From NCBI GenBank assembly GCA_018266055.1, contig JAFDYT010000005.1:434001-498000 (forward strand): DNA of 64,000 nt, read 5' to 3'. The notes under the pieces were generated by a model. It was given only the letters and a program-made list of their open reading frames with translations. It ran no database searches and had not been told where the DNA came from. Positions within the stretch are counted from its first letter, which is position 1. The number at the start of each line of letters is the position of its first letter. Source of the stretch: Bacteroidota bacterium. Its GTDB lineage: Bacteria; Bacteroidota; Bacteroidia; Cytophagales; Cyclobacteriaceae. The position numbers were made by a program, and so were the translations under genes. Of this stretch, positions 1 through 9,772 are shown piece by piece.

Positions 1-420
1 AAACCGTATTCGATTACGCTGGAGCCTACCGAAGGAGTACATGATTTGTACCTTGTTTTTCAAAATGCCAACATGGGATCGGCACAGGTGATGATGATTG
101 TCTTTGGTACACAGTTTAAAATGGAAGGAGAATCAAAAGTGGCCGCGCCTGCGGTTACGTACACGGCCGACGAGCTCTCCGCTTTCGTAGGGAAATATAA
201 AATGACCGGACTGCCTTTCCCTTATATTGAGATGAGTCTTAAAGACGGCAAGCTGATCATGGACGCCGGCGGACAAGCAGGCCCGGTGGATGCAACCTCT
301 ACTAAAGATAAATTCGATGCTAGTGGCAAAGCGATGGTTACGTTCATCAGAACGGATCAGAAAGTAACCAAACTTGTGATGGAAGCGATGGGCTTTAAGT
401 TTGAGGGAGTGAAAGAGTAG
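1..420 (+). CDS. C-terminal part of a carbohydrate-binding (CBM6-like) secreted protein
   Basis: The reading frame is open from the first base, so the gene begins upstream; 139 residues are visible. The first ~35 residues contain HDLYLVFQN and a beta-rich pattern typical of the end of a CBM6-type carbohydrate-binding domain, as found at the C-terminus of Bacteroidota sugar dehydrogenase/ThuA-type secreted proteins. The following ~95 residues (ELSAFVGKYKM, then DGKLIMDAGG) resemble a DUF3471-like beta-barrel tail. A TTG at 46 could be called as a start, but the coding pattern runs straight through it. A strong hairpin terminator follows 20 bp after the stop. The family call is by motif memory; the catalytic part, if any, lies outside the window. 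Confidence 0.7.
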   Translation, partial: KPYSITLEPTEGVHDLYLVFQNANMGSAQVMMIVFGTQFKMEGESKVAAPAVTYTADELSAFVGKYKMTGLPFPYIEMSLKDGKLIMDAGGQAGPVDATSTKDKFDASGKAMVTFIRTDQKVTKLVMEAMGFKFEGVKE

Positions 421-440
421 ATATTTATTAGTTAAATGAA

Positions 441-475
441 AAGAACCCTGATGATTTCGTCAGGGTTCTTTTTTT
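441..475 (+). terminator. Rho-independent terminator after the CBM6-like gene
   Basis: A perfect 11-bp stem (441-451 pairing with 460-470), an 8-nt loop and a run of five T at 471-475 follow the stop codon at 418-420. On the minus strand the A-rich flank also makes it a plausible end for the minus gene arriving from 497. Confidence 0.9.
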
Positions 476-496
476 ATTGTTTGAGGAGTCAGGCGG

Positions 497-1049
497 TCAA
501 TTGCCTTTCAATTTTTCGTTTAACCTCATGATGAAGGCTTGCCGCTTGTCTTTCTTCTCTTTTCTGTCTGCAAGGGATTCAAATTCTTTGCCTAACTCCG
601 GATTCTTCTCCAGAAGAAATTTTTCAACGAACCCAACGGTGCCATCGCGATAAGTTCCATCGCTATCAATAATCACCAAATGATCGGGAAGCATGGCGGT
701 AGCCACACTATAACGAGCTTGTTCAAAAACGAAAAAGGAATAAGGGCCTACATAATCCAGTTTATGAAAACCCTCCAGTCGTAAGCCATGCACATAGATT
801 TTAACACCGTCACAAAATCCAAACACCTTACCCACCTTGCTGCCGTCTTTGGTGTCGAAAAGTGTATTGTTCTCCCATGTTGCTTTTTTCGCGTACCGTA
901 AATGGTGTGGTGACAGAAGGAGCGTTGTTAATGAACTCTTCGTAGGTTTTGTAAAACCCTGCCTTTAATTCTTTGGTGTTGTAAATTTTTTCCTGAGCCC
1001 AAATCATAGAGGGAATAAAGAGCAACAGGATTAACCCTTGTTTTTTCAT
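497..1049 (-). pseudogene. Frameshifted secreted protein of unknown function
   Basis: Two overlapping minus-strand frames belong to one gene. The first starts at ATG 1047-1049 with a clear signal peptide (MKKQGLILLLFIPSMIWAQ) and reads to ...PSVTTPFTVREK. The second is open from about 898 and continues AKKATWENNTLFDTKDGSK, then GKVFGFCDGVKIYVHG, to a stop at 497. They meet at a run of six T on the plus strand (884-889; A6 in the mRNA). Removing one A would join them into one protein of roughly 180 residues. The product would be exported; I do not recognise a domain. Either the gene is broken, or the assembly has a homopolymer error. A +1 shift is needed, which is not the usual -1 slippage on A AAA AAG sites. 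Confidence 0.7.
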
Positions 1050-1265
1050 ATGCCTTAATTTGTTTTGATTTGAAAATACCTGCACGAACATCTCACTATT
1101 AGATTTGTCATCGCGTCCCTTCTTTGGAGAGGTATCCGCCGAACGTCATCCTCAATATACAACAACTTGGGGTATTCCCTGGTGACGATAAACATGACGC
1201 GGAAAAATTGTAGTGAAACTTTATGGAATACTGAATCATCCAGCATCATAGAGAAAAAAAACTCT

Positions 1266-1985
1266 ATGAAAAATCAACTTTTACTCGACATCCGGAAGCC
1301 CTGCTCCGAAAAATGGGAAAACTTTACGCCAACGTCTGCAGGCGGATTCTGCAGCGTATGTTCCACCGACGTGGTTGACTTCACCACCATGAGCGACGAA
1401 GAGATTATTGCTCATTTCAGCAAAGCCTCGGGGAAAACCTGTGGTCGCTTTCGAGCGGACCAACTGAAAAAATACAAAGCTGTTGCAATGCCCGCCGTCA
1501 GGCCGGGTGCGCGCTTACTTCGCGCAGGGTTTGTGGGCTTGTTCGTATTGCTGATCAGCAGACCAGGCGTTGCTCTTCCTACACCCAACAGCACCAATAC
1601 CACCTGGGCATATCATTCGGTAGCCTCAACAGACGAGGTTCTTCCTGACGACTATCTTGTCAAGGGAATAGTGAAAGACGAAGAGGGGCAGCCGTTGGCA
1701 GGAGCAAGTGTGTACCTCAAGTCTGATCCAAAGCTAGGTACGATATGCGATGGCAACGGTAATTTTGAGTTCCCCAAAAAACTGAAAGAAGGTGACGTGA
1801 TTGTGTTCAGTTTTATCGGGTACGAGCCTAAAGAGTATGTGGTCACCAAAGAGGTGAATGAAACGATCGAGTTAAAACTGACCATGACCTATACAGTGTT
1901 GCTGGGCGATGTATCTGTGGATCATGTGTATGAAAAACCTTCAGCGTTCAGGAAAGCCTGGAGAAAGGTGAAGGGATTATTCTGA
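1266..1985 (+). CDS. CarboxypepD_reg-like membrane protein with N-terminal Cys motif
   Basis: A 239-residue protein. ATG 1266 is chosen because the conserved N-terminus (MKNQLLLDIRKPCSEKWENF) begins there; upstream in-frame codons look non-coding. Residues 22-65 hold a cysteine-containing motif (FCSVCSTDVVDF, C29/C32, then GKTCGRF with C59), a pattern I recall from short Bacteroidota proteins. A hydrophobic segment at about 84-103 should place the C-terminus outside the cytoplasm. Residues 131-205 form a CarboxypepD_reg-like beta-sandwich (GQPLAGASVYLK, FSFIGYEPKEYVV). No catalytic or TonB-dependent part follows. The stop is 7 bp before the next gene, so the two are probably co-transcribed. 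The exact role is unknown. Confidence 0.8.
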   Translation: MKNQLLLDIRKPCSEKWENFTPTSAGGFCSVCSTDVVDFTTMSDEEIIAHFSKASGKTCGRFRADQLKKYKAVAMPAVRPGARLLRAGFVGLFVLLISRPGVALPTPNSTNTTWAYHSVASTDEVLPDDYLVKGIVKDEEGQPLAGASVYLKSDPKLGTICDGNGNFEFPKKLKEGDVIVFSFIGYEPKEYVVTKEVNETIELKLTMTYTVLLGDVSVDHVYEKPSAFRKAWRKVKGLF

Positions 1986-1992
1986 TAAAGTG

Positions 1993-2985
1993 ATGCGTTG
2001 GCTTTTGTTGATCTTGATCGGTGTAAAATTTTCCTGGGCTGTAGCCCAACATCCTGATTTTGCCTCGACCGATTTCAGCAAGGCCGACAGCATTGCCGAA
2101 CGTTATCCGGATTATTCACTAAAGGATCTCAATGACCTTGCTGTAAAACTTACGGCACCATTGCATACAGATCAGGAAAAATTCAGATCAATTTATTTCT
2201 GGGTATGCACCAACATTGAAAATGATTATGCGGACTATGCGGAAGTGAAACGCATGCGTGAGAAAATGAAAAGCCACCCTGAAGCGTTTCGTCAGTGGAA
2301 CCAGACCTTTGGCAAACATTCCTTTCAAAAGCTGATCAGACAACACAAGACCATTTGCACGGGATATGCTTCGCTGGTGCGGGAGCTGGCGGGTAGGGCG
2401 GGGCTATCCTGTGTGGTGGTTGATGGCTATGGACGCACGTCGCAGGCCAATGTAGGCGGAGAAGGCATTCCCAATCATTCGTGGAATGCCGTCAAGCTCA
2501 ACAACAAATGGTATCTCTGTGATGCTACCTGGTCGAGTGGCGCTGTCAATCCGCAGCAGGGTACATTCATAAAGAGTTATAACAATTCCTATTTCCTGGC
2601 CGACCCTGCTCTTTTTGCCCGGAACCATTACCCGCTGGACACCACGTGGTTGCTTCTCCCAAAGAACCCCTCACGCATTGAATTTCTCGAAGGACCTCTG
2701 GTCTACAGCGCAGTGTACAAAAAGAAGATCATACCGGTTTCTCCCGAGTCCTTTGAAGTGACGGCTTCAAAAGGAAAAGCCCTGCCGTTTTGTTTCAAAA
2801 GCAACGGCGTTCAACCAGTGAAGAAAATTGAACTGGAAATCAATGGCGATAAGCGAAGCATAACTGCCACTAACGACGACGGCACGTACTCCCTGGATCA
2901 TATCTTCACAGCACGGGGAACCTACCTGGTGCACCTGCTTCTCGACAACGAGTATGTATTTTCCTATACGGTAAAAGTGAAGTAA
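1993..2985 (+). CDS. Secreted transglutaminase-like protein
   Basis: A 330-residue protein with a signal peptide (about residues 1-19, ending AVAQ). The transglutaminase-core triad is visible: Cys122 in HKTICTGYASL, His162 in IPNHSWNAVK, and Asp177 in YLCDATWSSG. The domain spans roughly residues 45-200. The C-terminal ~110 residues look like an Ig-like beta domain (GTYLVHLLLDNEYVFSYTV). Bacterial members of this family are thiol hydrolases or peptidoglycan/protein cross-link enzymes; the substrate here is not known. A GTG lies one codon upstream (1990), but ATG 1993 is preferred. It probably forms a two-gene unit with the preceding membrane protein. Confidence 0.85.
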   Translation: MRWLLLILIGVKFSWAVAQHPDFASTDFSKADSIAERYPDYSLKDLNDLAVKLTAPLHTDQEKFRSIYFWVCTNIENDYADYAEVKRMREKMKSHPEAFRQWNQTFGKHSFQKLIRQHKTICTGYASLVRELAGRAGLSCVVVDGYGRTSQANVGGEGIPNHSWNAVKLNNKWYLCDATWSSGAVNPQQGTFIKSYNNSYFLADPALFARNHYPLDTTWLLLPKNPSRIEFLEGPLVYSAVYKKKIIPVSPESFEVTASKGKALPFCFKSNGVQPVKKIELEINGDKRSITATNDDGTYSLDHIFTARGTYLVHLLLDNEYVFSYTVKVK

Positions 2986-3001
2986 TTCCCTTACTGAAAA
3001 G

Positions 3002-3023
3002 ACAAACATCTCCTGTTTGTTTT
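3002..3023 (+). terminator. Weak terminator-like hairpin
   Basis: A 7-bp stem (3002-3008 with 3014-3020), a 5-nt loop and a short T run lie 17 bp after the stop of the transglutaminase-like gene. The stem is AT-rich, so termination would be modest. Confidence 0.4.
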
Positions 3024-3179
3024 CAAATCGCTTGGCTTGTGAATACTTTCTGAAGTGAAAGTAGTTTATTTGCTGTTTTATAAGCGGCTTCCAAATACCC
3101 TTTTTTGCTCATTCCATAAGTAAAAAAATCATAGTTAATACTCTAAAAAATTTCTACCTTTTTATACGTAGTTCATCGA

Positions 3180-6100
3180 ATGGAAATAAATCACTACTGC
3201 CGCCTTGTAGGTGCCTTGTTTCTGTTTCTCTGTGGAGAATCGGTGGCTCAACGCGGTGTAGAAAAGGTGCGATTCTCTCGCACAGAAGTAAGTGCAGGCC
3301 TCTCTAATTCAAATGTGACTACCATCCTGCAGGATTCGAAAGGTTTTTTATGGGTGGGTACAACGGATGGACTGAATCGGTTTGACGGATACAATTTTAA
3401 AATCTATCGCAATAGTCAGGACACGAGCGGGCTACTGAGCAATAGTATCATGTGTATTTTCGAAGATAGCCACCAGCGAATTTGGGTAAGTACACGCGGC
3501 ACTGGCCTTTATTATTATGATTATGCGCTTGATAAGTTTGTGCGCGTCCCGGAATTTTCTTCCGACTGTCAAATTATTCGGATTATTGAAGATGAACAAA
3601 AAGAACTTTGGATAACAGGAACACGGTATTACGATGCGTTTGTCGGCCGGTTTAATCGCTCGTCAGGCAAATGGGAATCTTTTCGGCTTTTTCCTTCCCG
3701 AGAGCCAGTCACGTCGATAATCAATATTTCGGATAAAGACTATTTAATCTCGTTGATGAAAGGCGGAATACGCCGATGGAATAGCACCACGAAGTCGATT
3801 GAAAGCTATCCTGCAATTCCTACTAATTCTGTAACGTCGGAAGTTCGTAAACTTATAAAGGATACCCACGGCAAGGTGTGGGTGGGCACCAACGACGGAT
3901 TGTTTGTATTCGATCGCCAAACCAATTCGCTTGTCGGTACTTATGAAACTGCTTCCCAAACCTACGAGCACATTGCCTTTCCTGTCCGCGACATGTTTAT
4001 CGATGACGATTTCCTTTGGGTAGCTACGCTCAATGGAGGCTTGTACAAAATAAACACGAGCACCGGGCACTATGACAATTTTGTCTTTGACAAAAACGAT
4101 CCTTTTTCCATTAGTGATAACTCGGTGTGGACGGTGTATAAAGACCGGCAAAACAGGATCTGGGTGGGCACTTTTTCCAAAGGGCTTTGCGTGTTAGACA
4201 AGTTGCAAAACAAATTTGCCCAACTCGATATTGCGCTTGAAAATGATATCGTCAACGCCATCTATGAAGACCGGAAGGGCAGGATATGGATTGGAACAGA
4301 AAAGGGAATCACGCGTAAGGACGGCAACAAAGTAAATTATTATCACCACGAGCCTGACCGAAAAGGAAGCCTTAGCAGTGACCCGGTGCTCTCTATTATA
4401 GAAGACAGTATGAACAGGATATGGATTGGGACCTGGGCCGGTGGACTAAACCTTTACCACGAAGAGACCGACAGCTTCACTAGTTTTCAGCACGACGATA
4501 AAAACACCGAAAGCCTTTCTAACCAGAATGTGTATGCCGTGATGGAGGATGCCAAAACCCATCAACTTTTTGTTAGCAGCTATGCCGGTCTAAATGTATT
4601 AACAGAGGAAAAGAAGGGAGTCTTTGCACATTACAAGGAGCCGGGCTACGAATCGAACAGCTATATCCGTTGTCTCTTTCAGGACAATGCGGGAACGATT
4701 TGGATCGGTACCGTGGAAGAGTTGAATATGTTTGACGATTCCGAAAGGAAAATTTTACGGTTTGATGAATCCAACATTACCAATCCAAAGATAAGTGAGA
4801 TAGTCAATTGCATCTTGCAGGATAAGAAGGGAAGAGTTTGGGTGGGGGCAGCGGAAGGGTTGCTTCAAATTGAAAATAAAAGGGCGGTACGGCGATATAC
4901 GGTAAAGGATGGACTTCCCAATAACATTGTCAATGGTATTCTTGAAGACCGCAGTGGAAATCTGTGGTTGAGCACTACGAAGGGACTTTCCAAATTCAAC
5001 CCGGAAAACCTAACCATTCAAAATTATACCACCAGCGACGGGCTGAGTGGCGACGAATTTAAACCCAACGCATGTTTTAAAAATAAGGACGGCGTATTCT
5101 TTTTTGGTGGAAAGGGGGTAACCGTCTTTGATCCTGACAACATTCAGCGTAACCCTTATCCTCCTCCGGTTTACATTACTGACTTTAAAATTTTCAATAC
5201 CTCCGTAACCATCGGCGAGAAGGATTCTCTATTGCGAAAACAGATTACCGAAACGAAAGAAATTTTTCTTTCCTATGAGGAAAATTTTTTCAGTTTTGAA
5301 TTTGCCGCGCTGAACTTTTCCTCCAGCGCTAAAAATCAGTACGCTTACAAACTGGAAGGGTTTGATCACGATTGGATAAACAACGGCAGTCAGCGCACGG
5401 CCACGTTCACCAACTTAAATCCCGGCGACTACACCTTTCGGGTAAAGGCCAGCAACAACGATGGAGTATGGAATGAAACCGGAGCTGCGCTGGTCATTCA
5501 TGTGTTGCCACCCTTTTGGAAAACGTGGTGGTTCACCACCTTGGCCGTGTCCATGATTGTCATGGCCTCCGTAGCCTATTATCGAAATAGAATTGGCGCC
5601 ATCACCAGAAGAAATAAAAAGCTGGAAGACGAAGTGGCAAAGCGGACCACCGAACTCGTGCTACGCGACGAAGAGATTTTGGCGCAAAACAACGATCTGC
5701 TGATACAACGGGAAGCCTTAGCCAATCAGAATAAAGAACTTCAGGCCGCCCGCCAGATCATTGAAGAACAAAACAATGCAATCCGCGAACGAAATGAATC
5801 GCTTGAATCGGAAATAAAAGAGCGCACCAAAGATTTGGTTGAATACAATCAGCAGCTTGAGCAGTTTGCATTTATCTCCGCGCATAATTTGCGCGGCCCG
5901 GTAGCCCGCATATTAGGACTTGGCAATATCCTTGAGTATGCGCGCAACAACCCCGAGGAAGTAAAACTCATCTTGGATAAATTGATTTACTCTACGCAGG
6001 AACTGGATGATGTAGTAAAAGACCTCAACACCATTCTGGAGCTGCGAAAGAATTTCTCGTCACATATTTCAACGGTTCTGTTACAGGATGAGTTGGCATT

Positions 6101-6518
6101 TATAAAGGCAACCCTGGAGCGGAATATTGTGGAAACAAGCGCTTCGATTACCGAAGATTTCACCAATGCCCCGGAAGTACGCACCATCAAGCCCTACCTC
6201 GACAGCATCCTTATTAACCTGATCGGCAATGCAATAAAATTTCGACACCCGTGGCGATTTCCGGAAATTCGGATCACTTCTGAAGCGGTGGACGATTACG
6301 TTTGCATTGCGGTGAGCGACAACGGACTGGGAATAAACCTGGAGTTGTATCGGGAGAAACTATTTACCCTTTACGCGCGCTTTCATCATCATGTAGAGGG
6401 CAAAGGGATCGGGTTGTATCTGGTGAAAACCCAGGTCGCTGCGTTGGGCGGAAAAATTGAAGTAGAAAGCAAGCCAGACAAAGGAACTACCTTCAGAGTC
6501 TATTTAAAAAACCGGTAA
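3180..6518 (+). CDS. Propeller-type sensor histidine kinase
   Basis: A 1112-residue inner-membrane sensor. A signal peptide (ends about SVAQR) is followed by some 650 residues of regulator-propeller repeats with the recurring pattern D..G..WVGT..GL. A Y_Y_Y domain follows (about 705-775: YKLEGFDHDWI, GDYTFRVKASN), then a membrane segment (about 782-803) and a long coiled coil (about 810-890). The kinase core has a HisKA-like helix with His902 (ISAHNLRGPVARI). The HATPase has an N box (INLIGNAIKF), DNGLGI and KGIGLYLVKTQ. No receiver or DNA-binding domain follows, unlike classical one-piece hybrid sensors of this group, so it needs a separate response regulator that is not adjacent. The periplasmic propeller probably senses a glycan or other extracytoplasmic ligand. 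Confidence 0.92.
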   Translation: MEINHYCRLVGALFLFLCGESVAQRGVEKVRFSRTEVSAGLSNSNVTTILQDSKGFLWVGTTDGLNRFDGYNFKIYRNSQDTSGLLSNSIMCIFEDSHQRIWVSTRGTGLYYYDYALDKFVRVPEFSSDCQIIRIIEDEQKELWITGTRYYDAFVGRFNRSSGKWESFRLFPSREPVTSIINISDKDYLISLMKGGIRRWNSTTKSIESYPAIPTNSVTSEVRKLIKDTHGKVWVGTNDGLFVFDRQTNSLVGTYETASQTYEHIAFPVRDMFIDDDFLWVATLNGGLYKINTSTGHYDNFVFDKNDPFSISDNSVWTVYKDRQNRIWVGTFSKGLCVLDKLQNKFAQLDIALENDIVNAIYEDRKGRIWIGTEKGITRKDGNKVNYYHHEPDRKGSLSSDPVLSIIEDSMNRIWIGTWAGGLNLYHEETDSFTSFQHDDKNTESLSNQNVYAVMEDAKTHQLFVSSYAGLNVLTEEKKGVFAHYKEPGYESNSYIRCLFQDNAGTIWIGTVEELNMFDDSERKILRFDESNITNPKISEIVNCILQDKKGRVWVGAAEGLLQIENKRAVRRYTVKDGLPNNIVNGILEDRSGNLWLSTTKGLSKFNPENLTIQNYTTSDGLSGDEFKPNACFKNKDGVFFFGGKGVTVFDPDNIQRNPYPPPVYITDFKIFNTSVTIGEKDSLLRKQITETKEIFLSYEENFFSFEFAALNFSSSAKNQYAYKLEGFDHDWINNGSQRTATFTNLNPGDYTFRVKASNNDGVWNETGAALVIHVLPPFWKTWWFTTLAVSMIVMASVAYYRNRIGAITRRNKKLEDEVAKRTTELVLRDEEILAQNNDLLIQREALANQNKELQAARQIIEEQNNAIRERNESLESEIKERTKDLVEYNQQLEQFAFISAHNLRGPVARILGLGNILEYARNNPEEVKLILDKLIYSTQELDDVVKDLNTILELRKNFSSHISTVLLQDELAFIKATLERNIVETSASITEDFTNAPEVRTIKPYLDSILINLIGNAIKFRHPWRFPEIRITSEAVDDYVCIAVSDNGLGINLELYREKLFTLYARFHHHVEGKGIGLYLVKTQVAALGGKIEVESKPDKGTTFRVYLKNR

Positions 6519-6703
6519 CTGCTTTAGCGCGTTGGTTACGCTCAGTCTTGCTCCAGTGTTTTGATCAATGTTGCATTTTTTTTCTCATGCTATACGGCGT
6601 AAGGTTTTTCCCTTTATGATGCTCAACAACAGCCGGCTTTTATTAATTTTGGAGCACCTAGACAGACCTGAGAGGATATAATAGTCGTTTATTTACCGTT
6701 TTT

Positions 6704-9490
6704 ATGAAAAAGGTCTTCATCAGTAGTTGGTTGGCTCTCTTTTCTATAGCCTTTGCATATTCACAAGGGAAGGAACTCGATAGTCTTAAAAAAGAACTTG
6801 AAAAGCACCCGCAGGAAGATACCCTTCGTGTAAAGATTTTGCGGTTTATTTCTCATTACGAATCGGATATTGATCTTGATGCGGCTGAAAATTATGCTAA
6901 GGAGGCGTTGCGGATTTCAAAGAAAATAAATTACCTGAATGGGATTGGGTTTTCATACAAGTCACTTGCGCAAAACTATCAACGCAAAGGCGACTATGAT
7001 CGCGCTATTGAATGTATTCAGGAATCGGAGAAAGCATTTGAAAGCACCGGCGATAACGAAGGAAAAGTGCATGCCATGCTAGTGCTGGCTGGCGTGTATC
7101 TTGAAAATAAAGAATATGACAAGAGCTTTGAGGAATACAAGAAATGCCTGACCATTCTCGATAAGGAGAATCTGAAGGTGGAGTTGGGTTATCTGTTTAG
7201 TCAGATTGCAGGGGCTTACTCGCGCATTCAGAAATACGATTCGGCGGAGAAATATTGCCTGCAGGGACTGAAGGTGCTCACTGAAATTGGTCATCGCGAA
7301 GGCATGGAGTTATCCTATACCAACCTGGGCGACATATACCTGAATAAAAAGGAATACGAAAAGGCAATAGCAAGTATCAGCGCCGCTTTTGCGTTGATGG
7401 ACCAAATGAAAATCGTGAATACGAATTCCAGGATTATCAACCATGCCAACCTTGCCATAGTGTACACCCGGATGGGTAAATTCCAGCTAGCGGATGCCTC
7501 CCTGCAAAAAGCAGAATCGTTAGCTAGAAACTTGTCCAACAAAGGTTTAAAAATTGAGCTGCTGATTTGCCGCATTGACCTTGAAAAAGAAAGAGGTAAT
7601 TTCAAAGATGCGCTTCGCTACACGGAGCGGAAAGACCAGTTGAAAGACAGCCTGTTTAACATTCAAAAGGCTGCTCAAATAACGACCATACAAACCCGCT
7701 TTGACGTTCAAAAAAAAGAACAAACCATACACTCACTTCAGCAGCAAGAGCAGATTCAAAACCTGAAGCAGTGGTTTTTGACGGGTAGTTTGCTACTGGT
7801 GGTGGTGGTGTCTCTCCTTATCTATTTATTGCAACGGGCTAACCATAAAAAAGTAAGAGATCTCCTTTTGATACAACAGGATTTAAATTCCCGGCTCCGC
7901 GAGACAGACGAGATAAAGTCGCGCTTCTTTGCCAACATCTCTCATGAATTCAGAACTCCGCTTTCTCTTATCATTACGCCAATTGAAAATGAACTGCGCG
8001 TGAACGAAAGCTTACCGATTGCATCCAAAAACTTGTACAGTCAGATTAACCGGAATGCGCATCAACTCCTTTCACTGGTGAATGACTTGCTGGATCTCTC
8101 CAAGCTCGATATGCGCAAAATGGAACTCTGGGTGAAGCGGGGCGATCTCTCTCAATTCATAACTGTGCTTGCCGCCTCTTTTGATTCGCTGGCCGAAAAC
8201 AAAGGCATTGTTTTTCATAAAAGCATTTCAGCGATGGAAGGACCCATGTGGTTTGATGCAGAAAAAATTGAAAAAATTTTAAACAATCTTTTTATCAATG
8301 CATTCAAATTTACGCCAGCAGGAAAAAGCATTAGCTTCCAGGCACTGATTGACCCAACAGGAAATCTGCAACTCACCGTTGCCGATCAGGGCATCGGTAT
8401 TTCTCCCGAAGATCAACGCCATATTTTTTCTTCCTATTATCAGGTAAGGGGATCTTCCAGCGAGATTCAGGGTACAGGGCTTGGGTTGGCGCTCGTGAAA
8501 GAACTGGTGGACTTGTACAAAGGAAGAATTCATTTGGAGAGCCAACTGGGAGAAGGCACTTCGATACAGGTTACCTTGCCGATTTCGAACGAAGCCCTGG
8601 CGCATGCGCACTTTGTGGAAGGGGAGACGAAGGTACCGAACACCGCGTCGCTGCCGACGGAGATGGACCATGCAATCGCGGAGCCCGAAGAGCCGGTTGA
8701 TACTACCGATAAGCCAACAGTACTTATTGTTGAAGATCACAAAGAACTTCGCCGATACATTGGGTCAGTCATCCACGCGAATTATTCGATACTCGAAGCG
8801 ACAGATGGGGAAGAGGCATGGACCCTGGCGATGGATAAAGTTCCTGACCTTATCATCTCTGATGTGATGATGCCCCGGATGAGTGGCATCGAATTGTGCG
8901 GGCGAATAAAAACCGATGAGCGAACAAGCCACATCCCTGTGCTGTTACTCACCGCCAAAGCCGATTTTGAATCGCGGATGACTGGATTGAAAACAGGCGC
9001 GGATGATTACCTGGCAAAACCGTTTTCTACCGAAGAGCTTCAGGTGCGCACGTCCAACCTGTTGGAACAGCGCAGAAAGCTGGCCGAAAAATACAGGCAA
9101 CAGATCAGCGCCGTACGTGTCTTGCCGGTGCATATTGAAAGTAACGGCGAGCTTTCTATTGACGAAAAATTTTTAAATAAGGCCCGTGAATTGGTGTATG
9201 CCAATCTTGACAACACGCTATTTGGTGTGGAGGCGTTTGCAGCAGGGACAAATTTGAGTCGGGCACAACTGTTTCGCAAATTAAAAGCCATCGTGGGGAT
9301 ATCCCCCAATGAGTTTATCAATGAAATTCGCCTGCAACGCGCCTCTGAAATGATCAAGGCAAAAACCGATACGTTATCTCAAATAGCGTATGCAGTGGGC
9401 TTCAATGACCAATCGTATTTCGCCAAGCGCTTCAAAAAGAAATTTGGTGTTTCGCCCAGTGACTATGCCTCTGATACCCATGCGAACTGA
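6704..9490 (+). CDS. TPR hybrid sensor kinase with receiver and AraC-type output
   Basis: A 928-residue one-piece signalling protein. A signal peptide (residues 1-20, ending AYSQ) is followed by TPR repeats (about 35-330), a short coiled coil and a membrane segment (about 357-377). Next come HisKA with His414 (ANISHEFRTPLSLI), HATPase (NNLFINAFKF, DQGIGI, GTGLGLALVKEL), a receiver with Asp720 (DLIISDVMMPRMSG) and a conserved KP. The C-terminus is an AraC/XylS HTH (about 820-925: GFNDQSYFAKRFKKKFGVSP). It should autophosphorylate at His414, pass phosphate to Asp720 and bind DNA while membrane-anchored. The sensing part is TPR rather than propeller. It is separated from the preceding kinase by 185 bp, so it is probably transcribed on its own. 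Confidence 0.94.
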   Translation: MKKVFISSWLALFSIAFAYSQGKELDSLKKELEKHPQEDTLRVKILRFISHYESDIDLDAAENYAKEALRISKKINYLNGIGFSYKSLAQNYQRKGDYDRAIECIQESEKAFESTGDNEGKVHAMLVLAGVYLENKEYDKSFEEYKKCLTILDKENLKVELGYLFSQIAGAYSRIQKYDSAEKYCLQGLKVLTEIGHREGMELSYTNLGDIYLNKKEYEKAIASISAAFALMDQMKIVNTNSRIINHANLAIVYTRMGKFQLADASLQKAESLARNLSNKGLKIELLICRIDLEKERGNFKDALRYTERKDQLKDSLFNIQKAAQITTIQTRFDVQKKEQTIHSLQQQEQIQNLKQWFLTGSLLLVVVVSLLIYLLQRANHKKVRDLLLIQQDLNSRLRETDEIKSRFFANISHEFRTPLSLIITPIENELRVNESLPIASKNLYSQINRNAHQLLSLVNDLLDLSKLDMRKMELWVKRGDLSQFITVLAASFDSLAENKGIVFHKSISAMEGPMWFDAEKIEKILNNLFINAFKFTPAGKSISFQALIDPTGNLQLTVADQGIGISPEDQRHIFSSYYQVRGSSSEIQGTGLGLALVKELVDLYKGRIHLESQLGEGTSIQVTLPISNEALAHAHFVEGETKVPNTASLPTEMDHAIAEPEEPVDTTDKPTVLIVEDHKELRRYIGSVIHANYSILEATDGEEAWTLAMDKVPDLIISDVMMPRMSGIELCGRIKTDERTSHIPVLLLTAKADFESRMTGLKTGADDYLAKPFSTEELQVRTSNLLEQRRKLAEKYRQQISAVRVLPVHIESNGELSIDEKFLNKARELVYANLDNTLFGVEAFAAGTNLSRAQLFRKLKAIVGISPNEFINEIRLQRASEMIKAKTDTLSQIAYAVGFNDQSYFAKRFKKKFGVSPSDYASDTHAN

Positions 9491-9635
9491 CCGTTTTACT
9501 AATACGGTCATAGTCTGGGCATTCACCCTTCTCTCGGTATGGTGATGAAAACCTGAAGTGACTGGTACTTGCTTAGCATAAGGCTTTGGTATTTCCTTTT
9601 GGTCAGTTAACCCTTTATAAGGCTATTTTTCCGTG

Positions 9636-9662
9636 ATATATCGTTAGCCATTTCGTTTTATT
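9636..9662 (+). promoter_or_regulatory. Enhancer-like motif shared with the region upstream of 60555
   Basis: The motif ATATATCGTTAG, four bases, then TTCGTTTTAT occurs here and again at 60353-60378. Both copies precede a sigma-54-type promoter, by 84 bp here and 95 bp there (first motif base to the GG). The difference is about one helical turn. This is the arrangement expected for an activator (bEBP) binding site. The shared sequence is direct observation; the role is inference. Confidence 0.55.
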
Positions 9663-9718
9663 TCGTCAATTTCATCCTGCCACCTTCGAAATTGCTATCA
9701 AAAACACAGAAAATCGGT

Positions 9719-9733
9719 TGGCACGCATTATGT
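9719..9733 (+). promoter_or_regulatory. rpoN-type promoter: Sigma-54-type promoter upstream of the gene at 9773
   Basis: TTGGCACGCATTATGT carries the -24 element TGGCAC (9719-9724) and a -12 G at 9732, giving the GG-N10-GT spacing of RpoN promoters (consensus GG-N10-GC). Transcription would start near 9744, about 29 nt before ATG 9773. A second promoter of the same form lies at 60447-60461. Confidence 0.6.
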
Positions 9734-9772
9734 AAAGAGTAGGTCATAACTAAAACTAAAAATTTTAAAATT

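Noticed and set aside
9488-9510. Hairpin at the stop of the TPR hybrid kinase as a terminator
   Set aside because: The stem includes the stop codon but no T run follows; too weak to annotate.
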